Shown here piece by piece: positions 51,682 to 63,727 of a stretch of 64,000 nucleotides of DNA; position 1 is the first letter of the stretch, and each line of letters begins with the position of its first letter. The notes under the pieces are model-generated. The model worked only from the letters and a program-made list of their open reading frames with translations. It did no database searches and was not told the origin of the DNA. Location of the stretch: assembly GCA_032173965.1 (NCBI GenBank), contig CM063284.1:61378863-61442862 (forward strand). The letters are read 5' to 3'. Both the position numbers and the translations under genes were made by a program. Source of the DNA: Sitta carolinensis. Lineage: Eukaryota > Chordata > Aves > Passeriformes > Sittidae.

Positions 51682-51725
51682 CCCTTTGACCAATATAAAA
51701 CACACCCTTTGACCAATATAAAAAC
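51682..51725. repeat. Tandem duplication of a 23-bp unit
   Basis: Two adjacent copies beginning CCCTTTGACCAATATAAAA, the second trimmed by two bases. The copies are identical over their shared length, so the duplication is recent. Each carries a CCAAT-like and a TATAAAA-like word, probably a coincidence. Confidence 0.9.
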
Positions 51726-52130
51726 TTTTCTTTCCTTGCTCTTTCTCTTCAATGCTCTGATTCTCCAGTCCTTTGTTCTGTACCAACAACGCTGCCAAAA
51801 TCACATCGTAAAAAGCCACTCAAAAACTGTCTCTAAACTCAGGCAAATGCACTATCTTATCATATTGTTCCACATGCAGCAGCACTATTGCTTTCAAACA
51901 TGTTCACAGACCTACAGAGGATATATTCTATTTCTTTCTGAAAAAAATTATATTTTCATTCCAAAGTAGCATGAAAAGACCTTCCAGGAGTCTGATAGCA
52001 ACATCAGACTCATATCTTATTCCTGTACCTTTCTCAGGCTTGTGATACTGGATAGATAGTCCTTAGTTTGCAGCACTTAAAGAAACAAGTTCAGGGAGAT
52101 AAGATAGGTAAAAAGAGAAATCCGGATCCT

Positions 52131-52153
52131 GTGAACATGTGAACATGTGAACT
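52131..52153. repeat. Short tandem repeat of GTGAACAT
   Basis: Two full copies and most of a third, with a further degraded GTGAACA just downstream. Confidence 0.85.
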
Positions 52154-53253
52154 GATGTGAACACTAAAAAAATATATGCATATGACTGTGAAAACAAATT
52201 TTCAGTTTTCTGTTTTAAAAGGTTGTAAAGATACCACATTATACAGGAGACAAAAAGACACTTTTTATATCTTTAGCAGAAAAGTATATGAACATCTGAT
52301 GCAGAATGAATTAAAATGCTGCTGCAGGACTGAGTTAAATACTGTAAAACCATACATGCTCAAAAGTATGCCAGGATGGAAGGGTTTCCCTAAATAAAGC
52401 AATACTTTTTTAGAGTTATTTCAAGCTTGCTACTAAAATAAACCTAAGTAATTAACTTCTTCTGAAAAGATAGGTAGTGTCCAAGCTATTTATAAAAATA
52501 TGCATCAGAAACCAACATTAACTAATGAAATTTCTTAGGACAGAACACACAGACAATGTTAGTAGAGAGGAAACAGCACATTACCACAATTGCATTATTT
52601 GCCCCATCTTGCAAGCAGATATGCAATGCAAGTAATACATACTTTGCTCTATTTATTTCCATCCTCTCTCTCATTTTGCTGGGCCTCAGATTTTTGCTTA
52701 CTGGGATTTATTAAAGGGATACTGGTCATCCAATATACATATTATATGCTTAAGGTATAGTAACAATAAAGGTTTCTTTGGCAACAGTCTGGGACTGTGC
52801 ACCAATAAATCTGAGTTAGTGACCTTGGTGTTTTTACTCTTTTTCTTGTACATTGATTTTTAGCAATAATAAAACTTTTTCTAACACTTTACGCGGACTA
52901 TACTGTGGATTGTTATTCTACTTTTAATCATGAAATATCACTTAAAGAACAGAATGTAAAAATATCAACTAACCAACAAACCCTGCAGTCAGAAGGAATC
53001 TAAAACCGTTTAAAATATTTTATGCACAAGTAAACCAGCTTAGAATTTTGTGCTGACTACCTTAGAATTTTTTTTTTCAAATAATGGTGTGAAAATAGGG
53101 TAAAAGTAGGGGCATCCTAATAATAAATTTTTATAATCAGAATATACTTTAGAATTTTACAAATGGAATAGTTATAACAAATGCTAAACATTGTAGGCTC
53201 ACACATATATCACTTATCTTGTGATCCTCTTTTCATATTCAAGTGATAATTAC

Positions 53254-53322
53254 CTGTCTTTCAGATGATTTTAATGTAGCCCAAAACTTGTTTGTTTTCT
53301 TTTCAAGCATGGTGTCATAGGT
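53254..53322 (-). CDS. Candidate coding exon (69 nt, phase 0), unidentified
   Basis: On the minus strand a TTCTCCTTC pyrimidine tract and ATTGTAG acceptor precede 69 nt that end in ACAG|GTAATT, a fair donor. The segment is open for 23 codons (TYDTMLEKKTNKFWATLK then SSERQ), charged and possibly helical. It starts and ends in phase 0. It fits between the candidates at 54,737-54,775 and 47,970-48,032. No family recognised. Confidence 0.28.
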
Positions 53323-53329
53323 CTACAAT

Positions 53330-54730
53330 GTTTATTGTGAAGGAGAACTACAATATCACCGCGGTATTTATATTATAGATTACTTAGAAGCTACTTAAAT
53401 GGAATATTCTCAGATTTTCATCGAGGAATAAAAGGGACAAAATTACTCCCAATATGAAGGTATTACTGCTCTCTTTTAGACTCGACTTTCAATTTTATAA
53501 AGCCTATTTTCATCTTCAAAGTTCTTAATAATTCCAGCCTAATACTGTGACAGATCTGCAGATTCCAGTAGTTCCACTGAAAGTCTCAGCATTGCCAGCA
53601 AAGATCTCTTGCCTTCGTTTTCTTGCTCCTATGATTTAATATCATTCCAATATATAGGGCTGCCTTCAGTAACAAAAACATGTATCTGTTTCTGTTCAAA
53701 TACTCATCCTTTCCTTCATGAGTACAGTGAATAATAACATGTGTCAAGGCAATAAGATTAATGTCTTTATTTCAGTTCTGTTCCCTCACTTACCAATCAT
53801 CTCCCCCATTTCTATTTTACATACTGCTGATCAGAATTAAAAAACAATTTTATTTTGCCACAGGAAACTTATTTAATTTAGAGTTTATAAAGCATCCCAC
53901 CCCCATCCTTGAGCATGCAAACCAATAGCAATATTGAGTTTTTCTTTCAAACAAGTCTAGAAAACCACATTACCACCTTCTGTAATAGCTAATGAATTAC
54001 TTAATTTAAAGTCATATTAAACTTAGTGAGCCAAGGAAAGAATTAACTACAATTTTGAATCACTCTGGGAGAAATGAAGCAGCTTTGCAAGTATTTTCAG
54101 AGTTTTCCACCCCAGTATAACTGAAGGCATAGATGCCCCAGAAAAACAGGCACTTGCAAAACCATGAGATTGGATCTTTCCTTTCTGAAACAGCACTTTC
54201 TAACATGTTTCTAGCATGTTTTGTGTTCTCTGACCTCAGTAGCATCCATTTTCTGATCAGTAAATATGCTATGTCTTTCTTTTCCCTTATTTTAAATCTG
54301 TGATCTCAAAACTACAAAGGCCTTGGGTAGTTCCAAACTCAGTATTCTTATAAAGTAGAATGAAGCAGGCAGCACCCGACCCAAAGACACCCACTGGACT
54401 AACTTTAATCTCCAGAGAATTACTTGGCAAAACACCAAAAGGGAGATAGCAACTAGTCCAGCCAAGCTACATTTAAAAGCCTTGCTTGGAGATTCAATCC
54501 ATAAAGTATTAAATCTATGTACCTATAACCACAACAGAGATATGAACCAAGCCACTGGAACCACCATGTTATCAAAGTTTGCAGATTGCTTTTTGGTCTG
54601 CAAAACAGCTTTTAAAAAAGTGATCAGAAACCACTGAACCATTCTCTTTGACCTCTGTTATTCAATGCATCACCCTCTTAGAAACGACCCTGAAAAAAAC
54701 ATTGTGCCCCAGCCAGATTTCTTGATAAAA
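53330..54730. other. AT-rich noncoding DNA
   Basis: Nothing identifiable. It would be an intron if the neighbouring candidate exons are real. Confidence 0.5.
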
Positions 54731-54736
54731 TCATAC

Positions 54737-54775
54737 CTGGTGTTCATTCTGCACTGCATCCCTGCCCTGAAAGGT
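54737..54775 (-). CDS. Candidate coding exon (39 nt, phase 0), unidentified
   Basis: On the minus strand an excellent pyrimidine tract ends TTCTTTCAG, followed by 39 nt and a strong donor, CCAG|GTATGA. The 13 open codons read TFQGRDAVQNEHQ. A second AG nine bases into the segment could serve as an alternative acceptor without changing frame. It joins in phase 0 to 53,254-53,322. An exon this short cannot be called on its own. Its value lies in the matching phase and order of the three segments. Confidence 0.27.
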
Positions 54776-54779
54776 CTGA

Positions 54780-55695
54780 AAGAACAGAAATGACAATACA
54801 TGCCTGACAAGTTCTCTGCTTCCTATCACTAACTCACCTCTACTGACATTATTCCTGTCCTTCTGATCCCATCTATAATGAAGCATACAAAATAATTTGG
54901 GGGGTAGCTAGTCTTTTTTACCTAACCTACCTGAATTACTATGTTTAAATAGACTCACTGTTCTGCTTCAACTACTGACCCACACATATATTCAGCTTGC
55001 TTTAAGATATAACTTTCTAAGTATTTTTGATCCCTACAGGGAAAATATTATTTAGTGTATAGTGTGTTATTCAGCAGTTCACCTCAATGTTACAGGAGAG
55101 CAGACTTTTTTTCCAGCTCCAATTAACAACAGAACTATAGATTCATAATTTGTATTTTGTATACTATTTTTTTACACACAATGATTCTTTAAAAAAAAAA
55201 ATAGAGCATGGTTCCATGACTCCATGCAATGTGTTTATTGTCTAAAAGAGAAAAATATATAAAACTTCACAAATTTTTACTGATCATTAATACTAGAAAA
55301 TGATTGTGAACTTGAAAGGAATACTGTCTTCAGGATTACAGCAACACAAATTATTATGATTTAGCCTATTTTACATTTTATGCAGAAATTCTGGTTTATG
55401 GAAAATTACAGACATTTTCAAAAAACAGCATAGGATCTTCATAAGAACATCTGTCAACCTATCTGAAAATAATTTGTTGAAGGTTACATTTTCAATTAAA
55501 TCATGTGCATTGTGATTTCCTCCTTCTTACTTCCCATATATTACCTATGTAATACAGACACTTCAAACTCATATATTTTATGAATATTGATGAATGTTAT
55601 TCCTTATGGTAAATTTGAGATATTTCAGTTTATCTTATGATTAATGCTTGTTATTCTTGTCACTTTTTATTAGAGAGACAGGCAATCACCAATTG
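54780..55695. other. AT-rich noncoding DNA
   Basis: No gene. Strong minus-strand donors sit at 54,834 (GAG|GTGAGT) and 54,962 (ACA|GTGAGT). The open segments behind them do not fit the frame of the downstream candidates, except one reading of the 35-nt piece at 54,834-54,870. Confidence 0.4.
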
Positions 55696-55699
55696 TATG

Positions 55700-56326
55700 A
55701 AATGTAACAAGGGCAAAGCACTGGATTCTGCACCTGGGATGGGGCAAGCCTGGACATATGGACAGACTGAAGAATGAGATGCTGGAAAGCAGTGCCACAG
55801 AAAAGGACCCAGGGAGGGGATTGTCCCGCTCTGCTCTAAGCTGGGGCAGCCTCACTCGAGTGCTGGGGAAATTTTGGGTGCCACAAGGTAAGAAAGACAT
55901 TGAACTGTTAGAGTGTCCAAAGGAGGGCCATGAGGATGGTGAAGGGCCTTGAGGGGAGCACATGAGGAGGGGCTGAGGGAACTTGGGATGTTCAGCCTGG
56001 AGGAGACTGAGGGAGACCCCTCATGAGGAGAAAAGAAGCACTGATCCCTACTCTGTGGAGACCAGTGACAGGGCTTGAGGGAATGACTGAGTCAGGGGAG
56101 GTTTAGGTTGGACATCAGGAAAAGGTTCTTCGCCCAGAGGGTGGCTGGGCACTGTAACAGGCTCCCAAGGGAAATGGGCACAGCACCAAGTCTGACAAAG
56201 TTCAAGATGCATTTGGACAATGCTCTCAGGCACTGGGTGTGATTCTTGCGATAGCCTGCACAGGGCCAGGAGTCAGAGTCAATAACCTTCCAACTCAGTA
56301 TATTCTAAAATTCTATGATTCTATAA
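55700..56326 (+). mobile_element. CR1 LINE, 5'-truncated 3' end
   Basis: The copy begins in the last part of CR1 ORF2 (plus-strand frame with RLKNEMLESSATEKDPG near 55,763-55,815). It then runs through the 3' UTR with the conserved CTGGAGGAGACTGAGGGAGA, GGTTGGACATCAGGAAAAGG and AACAGGCTCCCAAGGGAA blocks. It ends in CTTCCAACTCAG and an ATTCTATGATTCTAT repeat at 56,308-56,325. Small indels and stops break the frame, so it is inactive. The 0.63-kb length is typical of 5'-truncated CR1 copies in bird genomes. It may be a CR1-J or CR1-X type subfamily, but I cannot settle which. Confidence 0.92.
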
Positions 56327-56329
56327 ATG

Positions 56330-59300
56330 ATGCAAAATTTATTCTGATGACTTTAACATAGCAATTGTTAATTTCAGAAAGAGCCTTCAGCACTTGTTCA
56401 TTTCGAGGGTCCATAAATTTGGTATAATTTGTAAAATGTTCTGTCTCACTTCTGATAGATTTTTATATCCGAAATTCATGTAGAAATTTCACAATCTATA
56501 TAAGGTGAGTATTTCCTAAGGATGCCACTATAATTGATTAGGAAGAATACTTAGGTCAAAAACAATTTGTAGAACAAAATATCTAGCTGAATCTTGGCCT
56601 GGGGTATCAGCCATATTTCAAATCAGATTGACACTAAATCAGAAATAAAGTGATTGGTCACGAAGGATAGACTGTTTTTGAATATGCATAGTTATTGCAG
56701 CTAGTTACACAATAACATAAACCAGAATGAACTGCAAACTACATCTCAGTAAAGAAATGTAATTTTAAACTATTTATGTATCTGTATCTATAGATATGTT
56801 AAGCCCAGAAAATACATAAGCCCAGGACAGACCTGTCTGCAGGGAACTCTTTTCCTTTCCTTGCTCTGGCAAGGTATCTGTGTCCTGTACCACACACAAA
56901 CAGCCTTGAAAGCACCAAATCTTCCAGCCTTCCAAGAAGAACAGAAAGAGAAGTGCTGGAGAAGGTACAGTGTGGTAGAAACTGTGAGGAGCAGTGCTCA
57001 AGTGCTTGCTGTGTGAGAGAGACCACATATCTAACTTCAACACATGAATTCACTAGACACACAAAAACTCCTCTCACTGCTCTACTTTCATCTATTATTC
57101 AGTCCTCCACTCTACTTCCAGGTTTTCAGGAATTCCAGGTTCCAACGTTTTTAGCCCAATGACCAGAGGTGCAGCAATGAAAACCGTGGAAGATACAAGT
57201 TCCAAAGCACTCACTGACCTGATTGATTGTGACGGCTTTGAGGGAATGTGCTTGGATTATCAAAGACAGATGAAGTTCAAGAAAGGGTCACCAAAAACCC
57301 ATCTCAGGATATTTCAGTGTCCTTTCATTCCAAAGCACTTTGTATGAGCCATCATAAATGTTACATTATTTGCAAATGATGGACAAGCTTAGTAACCTCC
57401 ATGATACAAATTAATTTGCTATCTGTGTTAGGTCACAAACTACTACACCTAACCCACATTCTCATTTGAAGAAGTCCACAATTTTGAAAATTTTCTGTTC
57501 TGATGCCTATATCCAGTTTCAAGGAATAAGTTATTACTAATTACTACAGCTACTCACACTATTTTTAGTTCTGAGCAGTCTGGCTTATAAAATGAATTAA
57601 AATTCCGAACTAAAAAACAGAATCTTTTTTTCAGTTTTACATAAGTTACCTAAATGTCATTCAAGCAAAAATTACAAAAATTACAAAAAGACACAGTTAA
57701 GACTTCTTCAGTGGTTCTTCTACTTCATTATGAGCCAATGAACAGGACAGAAGAATAAAGAGTAGATTTGAGATAAAACTGTTTTCTCTCTTCAAATCAA
57801 GGGTTATTCTACCTTGTCTCTGAGACTATCTGCCTTTCCTTCTATTCAGCACAGGAGTATGTGGTGTTCAAAACTCCTGATGGTATTTCAGCTTCCTTGC
57901 AACTAAAAATCTTTCAGTTCCATCAGGGTTTTCAGACAGACTCACAGTGGAGGAGGATTGGTAATGAATGCTCATGGCCACTACAAATCTTGGAGGGCTA
58001 CACTTTCCAAAACTATTTTTTACACAACATATGTTCTGCACATGGCTTCAAGCATCAGTCCACAAAATTACATGATGTTAACAGCAGTTTCATAATTCTT
58101 GCAAATTCTGTAACTATTTCTGGCCTGACAATGAAGTTTAGGAAGAACTCTACATCTTCCTCCATATGTATATTCTCCATATTTTATTTTCAAATCCTTT
58201 TCTTAACAACATGGCCTACATTGAACCCATAGCTGTACTTTATTTTAAGATGATCTAATTTTCAACTTGGATTTGTATAAAGTTTATGAGGAAGCTGCTG
58301 GTAATTTTCATTCCAACCAGTTTCTGCTGTTAAAAAACCCAAAAATTGAAAACAGTAGAACACCAACTAAGCTGGTTTCCTAAGTGTATTTCCAATCTAG
58401 CTTTGAATTTTGACTTGTTTTCTCAAGCAACACCGTTGTGCTCCTTGAAAGCACAAGATTTCTATGTTACCTCAGTGTAAGATTTAAGAGCCACAGCTCT
58501 AGGCTAGAGTAAAAAATACATTCATCCTTTCTCAGGGGTCTGACTCTGCACTGTCCAGCTGTTACTGTGCAATTTAAATAATTCCCCAGATTCAGCTGTG
58601 AACTGAATTTTCAGCAGCTCCATAGGCAGATCATTTATAGCTCACAAAAAGGGTTCAACCTGTTTTAAAACCTACCAGCTCAACTGTCTCCCACACCAAC
58701 AAAAGCAGATTTTCATTTCAGCACCTGGTCAAATAACTTAAAGTGGTTTGAGCCTGAGCTGATTCTAGCTCTAAAATAAAATGGTCTTTAAACATATGTA
58801 AAATTCTTTTTAGTACGTATGTCTAACCACAAAACCCCTATTCACAGGTAATTATGTTCCTTTGAATTCGTTTCAAAAACCTGCAGTTCTAGCTACGTGC
58901 TGAATGGTGAGGTATCCACTGGGGTAGATTTGAAGATACAGTCGAAAAGTATCGAAAGGTCAAATGTTTTGGCCATCTTTAAAACAGAAGAAAGGAGGAG
59001 CCAGACTTTCATAGGTCATCCAGTTTGTATAGTTCCTATAAAAAACAGGGAGGAAATAGTGCATAACTATTCCTAAGCATCTAGAAGGTAACAAAAGGAA
59101 CTGACATTGATATGGCACTAACCAACAGACACACCAATCAAAATAAAACCCACCAAAGAATAACTGGGTTTGTAGATGAGATAATTCATAGTTATCTATG
59201 GTTTGTAGGGCTTTCTGCAGCACCTCACATGTTGTTCTCATAAAAATCATAAGGGAACATGATGTAAATAAAACTAATAGGAAACTTGGAAAATGCTAAC

Positions 59301-59785
59301 TTGGAATACTACAATAGTTCAGTGAAAAATATGAAGAATTTATATATTGGTTTTTTTTCTTCATGGTCTACATTCCCTCTCCAGCCTTCACATTTTTAAC
59401 TCCCTGGTCCCAGCTGTCATGAAAGCCTTCACTCAGGTCTTTATTCTAACAGAATAGCAAACAGCAAATAAAAGTGTACTGCTGAAAAAAACCCTGTAGT
59501 ACAAAGGTTCAGCAGTCAAACTCAGATGTGAATCAGTCTTGGTTTTTCTTACACACAAAGACCATTCTGCATGTTACACCATACATTACTGCATGTGCAG
59601 GGGCAGGCAGATGTGTGTCAGGGGCCAAGAACCTTTGATACACCAGAAGCAGTTATCACAGCTGTATCCAATTCCTGGGGCATGTAATGTCATTTAGTCA
59701 CAGCACTTAACAGTGTAGCTCATAGTCAGTGATGATAGACTGGAGTAACAGTACTGCTGAGTAAGTGGCATTGTTTCTTTTTCTA
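56330..59785. other. AT-rich noncoding DNA
   Basis: No gene recognised. A 123-codon plus-strand open frame at 57,861-58,232 has no domain or signal I can see. A short ATTACAAAA tandem repeat occurs near 57,671-57,690. Confidence 0.5.
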
Positions 59786-59790
59786 CTTAC

Positions 59791-59900
59791 GTTTCTTTCA
59801 TTTTCTCCCACTTTACAATCTCCACAGCATTCCTCTTTAATTTTAGAAGAGTACCCCGACATAATCCCATTGCATGCTCTTTGGACTGGCAACCATTAAT
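59791..59900 (-). CDS. Candidate coding exon (110 nt), unidentified
   Basis: On the minus strand a moderate pyrimidine tract ends TGTGTCAG, then 110 nt follow, then AAC|GTAAGTAG, which has an ideal GTAAGT donor core. Only one frame is open. It has 36 codons, with INGCQSKEHAMGLCRG early and a basic KLKRNAVEIVKWEKMKE end, plus two bases of the next codon. It therefore ends in phase 2, which does not fit directly onto the candidate at 54,737-54,775. At least one further exon would have to lie between them. No family recognised. The chance that a segment of this size is open by accident is substantial. Confidence 0.22.
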
Positions 59901-59904
59901 CTGA

Positions 59905-61060
59905 CACAAGAAGTATTACTGATTCTGCTATGTCTGTGAGAATCAGAAATGAGATGGTACCTTCCTTCTGGTTATTTAAATCACATTAACTAATCAAGTC
60001 CACCCGAAGCTGCACTCTCTCAGCCTTCAAGTGCTCAACAGTGCCATTGGTTCTGTCATGTATCACAGAGTACATGAAACCTTATCAAATTATTTCTAAA
60101 CCACACTGGACAGCAGATGAATTCTTTCCTTGCTTTAGCTCCGACCCTGGCCTCTCCAGGCACCTTGCACCCCATCACTACCCACTAAAATCTGAAACAT
60201 ATTCTCAAAGGCAAGAGTGGTCCTCAATTGTCATCTTTCCTCTCTGTCTGCTCAGCAGGTAGCTTACCAGCTTTTTCTTTGATGAGACGCCTACAAGGTC
60301 CACTTGTGCTCCTTTCCTTTAGATATCTAAACATGGCTAAAGGTATCCCTTGCACATGCAATGCTATTCCATTTGCTGCCATGAAGTTAAAAAATGCTGA
60401 AGCAGAGGACAGCTAATATTGCCTGACATAGGAGTGGCTATTTTTCAGTGAGACTGGGACAGTTTGGCAACATTTGGATGATTGTTTATTTTGAATAGTT
60501 AAGAGCTCATGAGTTTCTAAAAAAAAGATTCAGCTGTTTATGTGCAGAGATTTGGAATATCCGTCTGTCCATCCATCCATCCATCCATCCAGCCATCCAT
60601 CCATCCATCCAGGAATTAAACATCATACTGTATCTACTGGCACTCAAGAATGCCTGTTTCTAGTGCCTTACAGAATTCTAATCAAAGAGAGATATGGTGG
60701 ATCTGCAGCCATTCAGTTATGAAATGGTGTCACGAAACTTCTTGGAGACCTCCTAGAGGGAAGTAAAAGTAAAGCAGTCTAAGAAAAGTAAGTGGCCATT
60801 ATAGAATAAAGGCCACAAAATTTCTGCTTCCACAGAGATGATCAAATACAACTTGTCTGGCAGACAGCACTGGGGTGCATATTGTATTATGCTATCCTTA
60901 TAGAAAAAATCTCTTAGGGCATTACGTACTGCTCCTGTAATTGGGAAATATGGGAACAGATCTAAGTGACGGTTTGTTTAAATGGAGTGGGATCCAAGGT
61001 CTGATCATGGGTATTTATTTCTCCTAATAATGGTGAGTGTACTAACAGTGTGTTAGTTTT
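59905..61060. other. Noncoding DNA with one microsatellite
   Basis: Apart from the CCAT repeat and a minus-strand splice-like segment at about 60,269-60,327 (see findings), nothing can be identified. Confidence 0.45.
60567..60612. repeat. (CCAT)n tetranucleotide microsatellite
   Basis: About eleven TCCA/CCAT units with a single AGCC interruption near 60,591. Its length and near-purity suggest it is polymorphic. Confidence 0.95.
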
Positions 61061-61064
61061 CTAA

Positions 61065-61391
61065 CTCTTCAGGGTGGCCGAGCAGGTGCAGTGGCTGCCT
61101 CTGGCCAGCTCAGTATAGTCAGCATGACACCACATGGTATGGAATATCCCTTTGGCCAGCTTGGGGCAACTGTCCCAGCTGTGCAGCTTCCCAGCTTCTT
61201 GTGTCCCTCCAGCCTTCCTTCTGGCAGGGCATGAGAAGCTGAGAAGTCCTTGACTTGCTATAAACACTATTTAACAACATCTAGAAATATCATATAGTGG
61301 TATCAACATGATTCTCATACTAAATCCAAAACGCAGCACCATACCAGCTACTAGGAAGAAAATTAACTCTATTCCAGCCAAAACCAGGACA
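61065..61391 (-). mobile_element. Avian ERV LTR, U3 fragment
   Basis: Read on the minus strand from 61,391 it begins TGTCCTGGTTTTGGCTGGAA and continues TTAATTTTCTTCCTAGTAGC. I recognise this as the 5' start of a widespread avian retroviral LTR. Further in, AGTCAAGGACTTCTCAGC, GACACAAGAAGCTGG and CCAAAGGGATATTCCATACC keep the order of that LTR's U3 region. Resemblance stops near 61,065, about where the TATA box and R region should follow, and unrelated AT-rich DNA begins. The 3' part is therefore missing, and no target duplication can be paired. There is no coding region. The family name cannot be fixed from the sequence alone. Confidence 0.78.
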
Positions 61392-61394
61392 GTT

Positions 61395-63695
61395 ATGAAG
61401 TTTGTAAATTGGTTACTCACATTAGTATAGTATGCATAGTGCTTAAAACAACTAATAAAGAAAGAAAAAAATTAATGAGACACTTCAGAGGAATTAAAGG
61501 AAATGTTCAGTAGTTGACTGGCAAAATTTTCAAGCTCGAAGCAACACAATTATCTGGTGATATAAAGAAAGAGAGAAGGAAAGAGAAAGTGAATATATAA
61601 TTGAAACTAATTTTTTTACACTATTGAAAATATATAGAGAAAAATTCGAATCCTCACTGCAGTTGATAGCAGTGTAAACATGAAGCTGCAGTCACATTAC
61701 TGCTCTTAAAAGAAGCTGCCATCTCCTATTCTCAGTAGAGATGAACTTAATTGTACCTTGTTATGATTCTTATTTTCAAAATGTCTATTTCCTCATGTAA
61801 TTTCCAAGTGACAGAAGTCAAGTTGATCCTGAGATGACAATCTCCCCTAATGTTTCAGAAATTGTGATGGACCAAATCATGAGGACAGAGAAAAGAATCT
61901 TGCAAGTCCCCACATGAGTAATAGCTGCCTTGAAAAAATAAAGACCAGAGAAATTATCAAAAACTTAAGGTATTACACGCTCTTAATTTTAGAGAAAAAA
62001 AAAGTAGCTTTCACAATTAGAATTATTCTGATGCTTTGCAATGCAGCTAAATATGAATTCCCTACCAGACACATCTGAGTCATGTTCTCTTACACTGCTC
62101 ATTATTAGTTTAACTAGAATCTGTAATTTGAGTTATGCAGTTATCAGCGCTATCACTTCTACATGCAAACACAGTAAGGAAATAGAGAGATTCAGATACA
62201 TAATAGCAATAATAACAGCAATAACAACACACAAAATAGCATTTCATAATTAACACACCTCAGAGAGAGAATTTTCTACCCACTGGACATAAGGAGCATC
62301 CAGACTAATCTCTGAAACAGTGCAGAGGGTGGATAAAATGGGGGCAAAGGAAAGAAAAAAAAATTAGGTAGCATTTAAGTTCTGGACAATATCTTGGCTC
62401 ATTTTCCATGCACCTGACTTAGCATTACTGTAATTGCTTATTAAAAAATATCCCATACCAAGATTTTTTTTTAACTTTTCTGTAAACTGGAGAGAGTATT
62501 TATGGTAAGCGTAATCTAATTGATGGTTATGAAATGATGAGACCATTCAGACAGATGTCTGATTCTCCATGGACATTTTTTCTCCAGGAGAAATAAGAAA
62601 GGCCTGCAGCCTCAGCTGTCTTTTCTGAATTTATGGTGGCAGAACTGTCCATCTGGATTAGTGTCATCTGCCCTTTTAGCAAAATATTGGTGCCTGTAAG
62701 GCTTTCAGTGATAAATTATCTATGTGAAGGGATGATTCCATGTTGACCTACTGATTGTTTTTTCTATTAAGATAAGCTCAAATGACGATTTTCTCCCAAA
62801 AGGCAATTATATTTAAGATCATCAAAACAATCCACTAAAAATATAAAAGTACCAAGTACTACTATGCTTCATACTCTACAGATTTTCTCTAGAAGTTGTA
62901 AGGTCTTCCAATAAAAGCTAATCTAAAAGGAACTGACATGGTTATTATGTTATTATTGCAGCTATGATACTTGGGCAGAATCACCAAAGCCATCTTGAAT
63001 TGGAGTTGCTGAAGAGGAACTCACTAAAGTGGAGCATCACAACTAGCAATGGATTTGTCTATTGCAGAAGTATTTAAAAACTGAAATAACATAGCAAATA
63101 CATCCAGTCTTCGGAAAAAAATAACAAAGAAGAAGAGAAGAATAACAGTTGTCAAATAACTTGCTCACTGATTCAGCATCTGTTTTTGAACAGTACACAC
63201 GAAATTCTTTTCCCATAAAGAAATGGTACCAACAGATCCACTGCAGAGGATACTGTTATGAACATCCCGTAGAATTACTAAGCTCACAAGTTCAGACTGG
63301 TCATCCAATGCATGCTGAGACACTCGCACAGAGCAGCTGCACAGCACTGCATGTGCTATTTCTTACCCAATGTAAATGCAATAAAATGAATTCATTATCC
63401 TGGATACTATTTCATTAAAGGATGAAAGGGTCAGAGTGCATAATGTGGATGGTTGTGTGTTACTTCCTTTTCTTAGCAGAGAAACTAAGTTACTCTAAAC
63501 AAGGAATGACAAATTAAATGCCCATCCATTTCTGGTAATGCAGGAAAGACCATCAGCTGCTGTCTAGAAGTAATGTGAATATAAAACATAGGAGATTAGC
63601 ACAAGCTCTTCCTGCTCTGTTTGACTAGTTGCTCTCCATTTCTACTAAGAGATAAAAGAACAAAGGATCTCATAACACAGGATTTTTGAAGGACT
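61395..63695. other. AT-rich noncoding DNA
   Basis: No gene or repeat family recognised. There is an AATAAC/AACAGC-rich patch near 62,203-62,230. Confidence 0.5.
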
Positions 63696-63701
63696 AGAGG
63701 G

Positions 63702-63727
63702 AAAAAAAAAAAAAAAAAGAAAAAAAG
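63702..63727. repeat. Poly-A tract
   Basis: A 17-base A run, a G and further A-rich sequence. There is no sign of a processed pseudogene or SINE upstream of it. Confidence 0.85.

Larger units (their letters stand above)
51342..53250. other. AT-rich noncoding DNA
   Basis: No gene. It contains two small tandem duplications (51,682-51,725 and 52,131-52,153) and otherwise nothing I can name. Confidence 0.5.
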
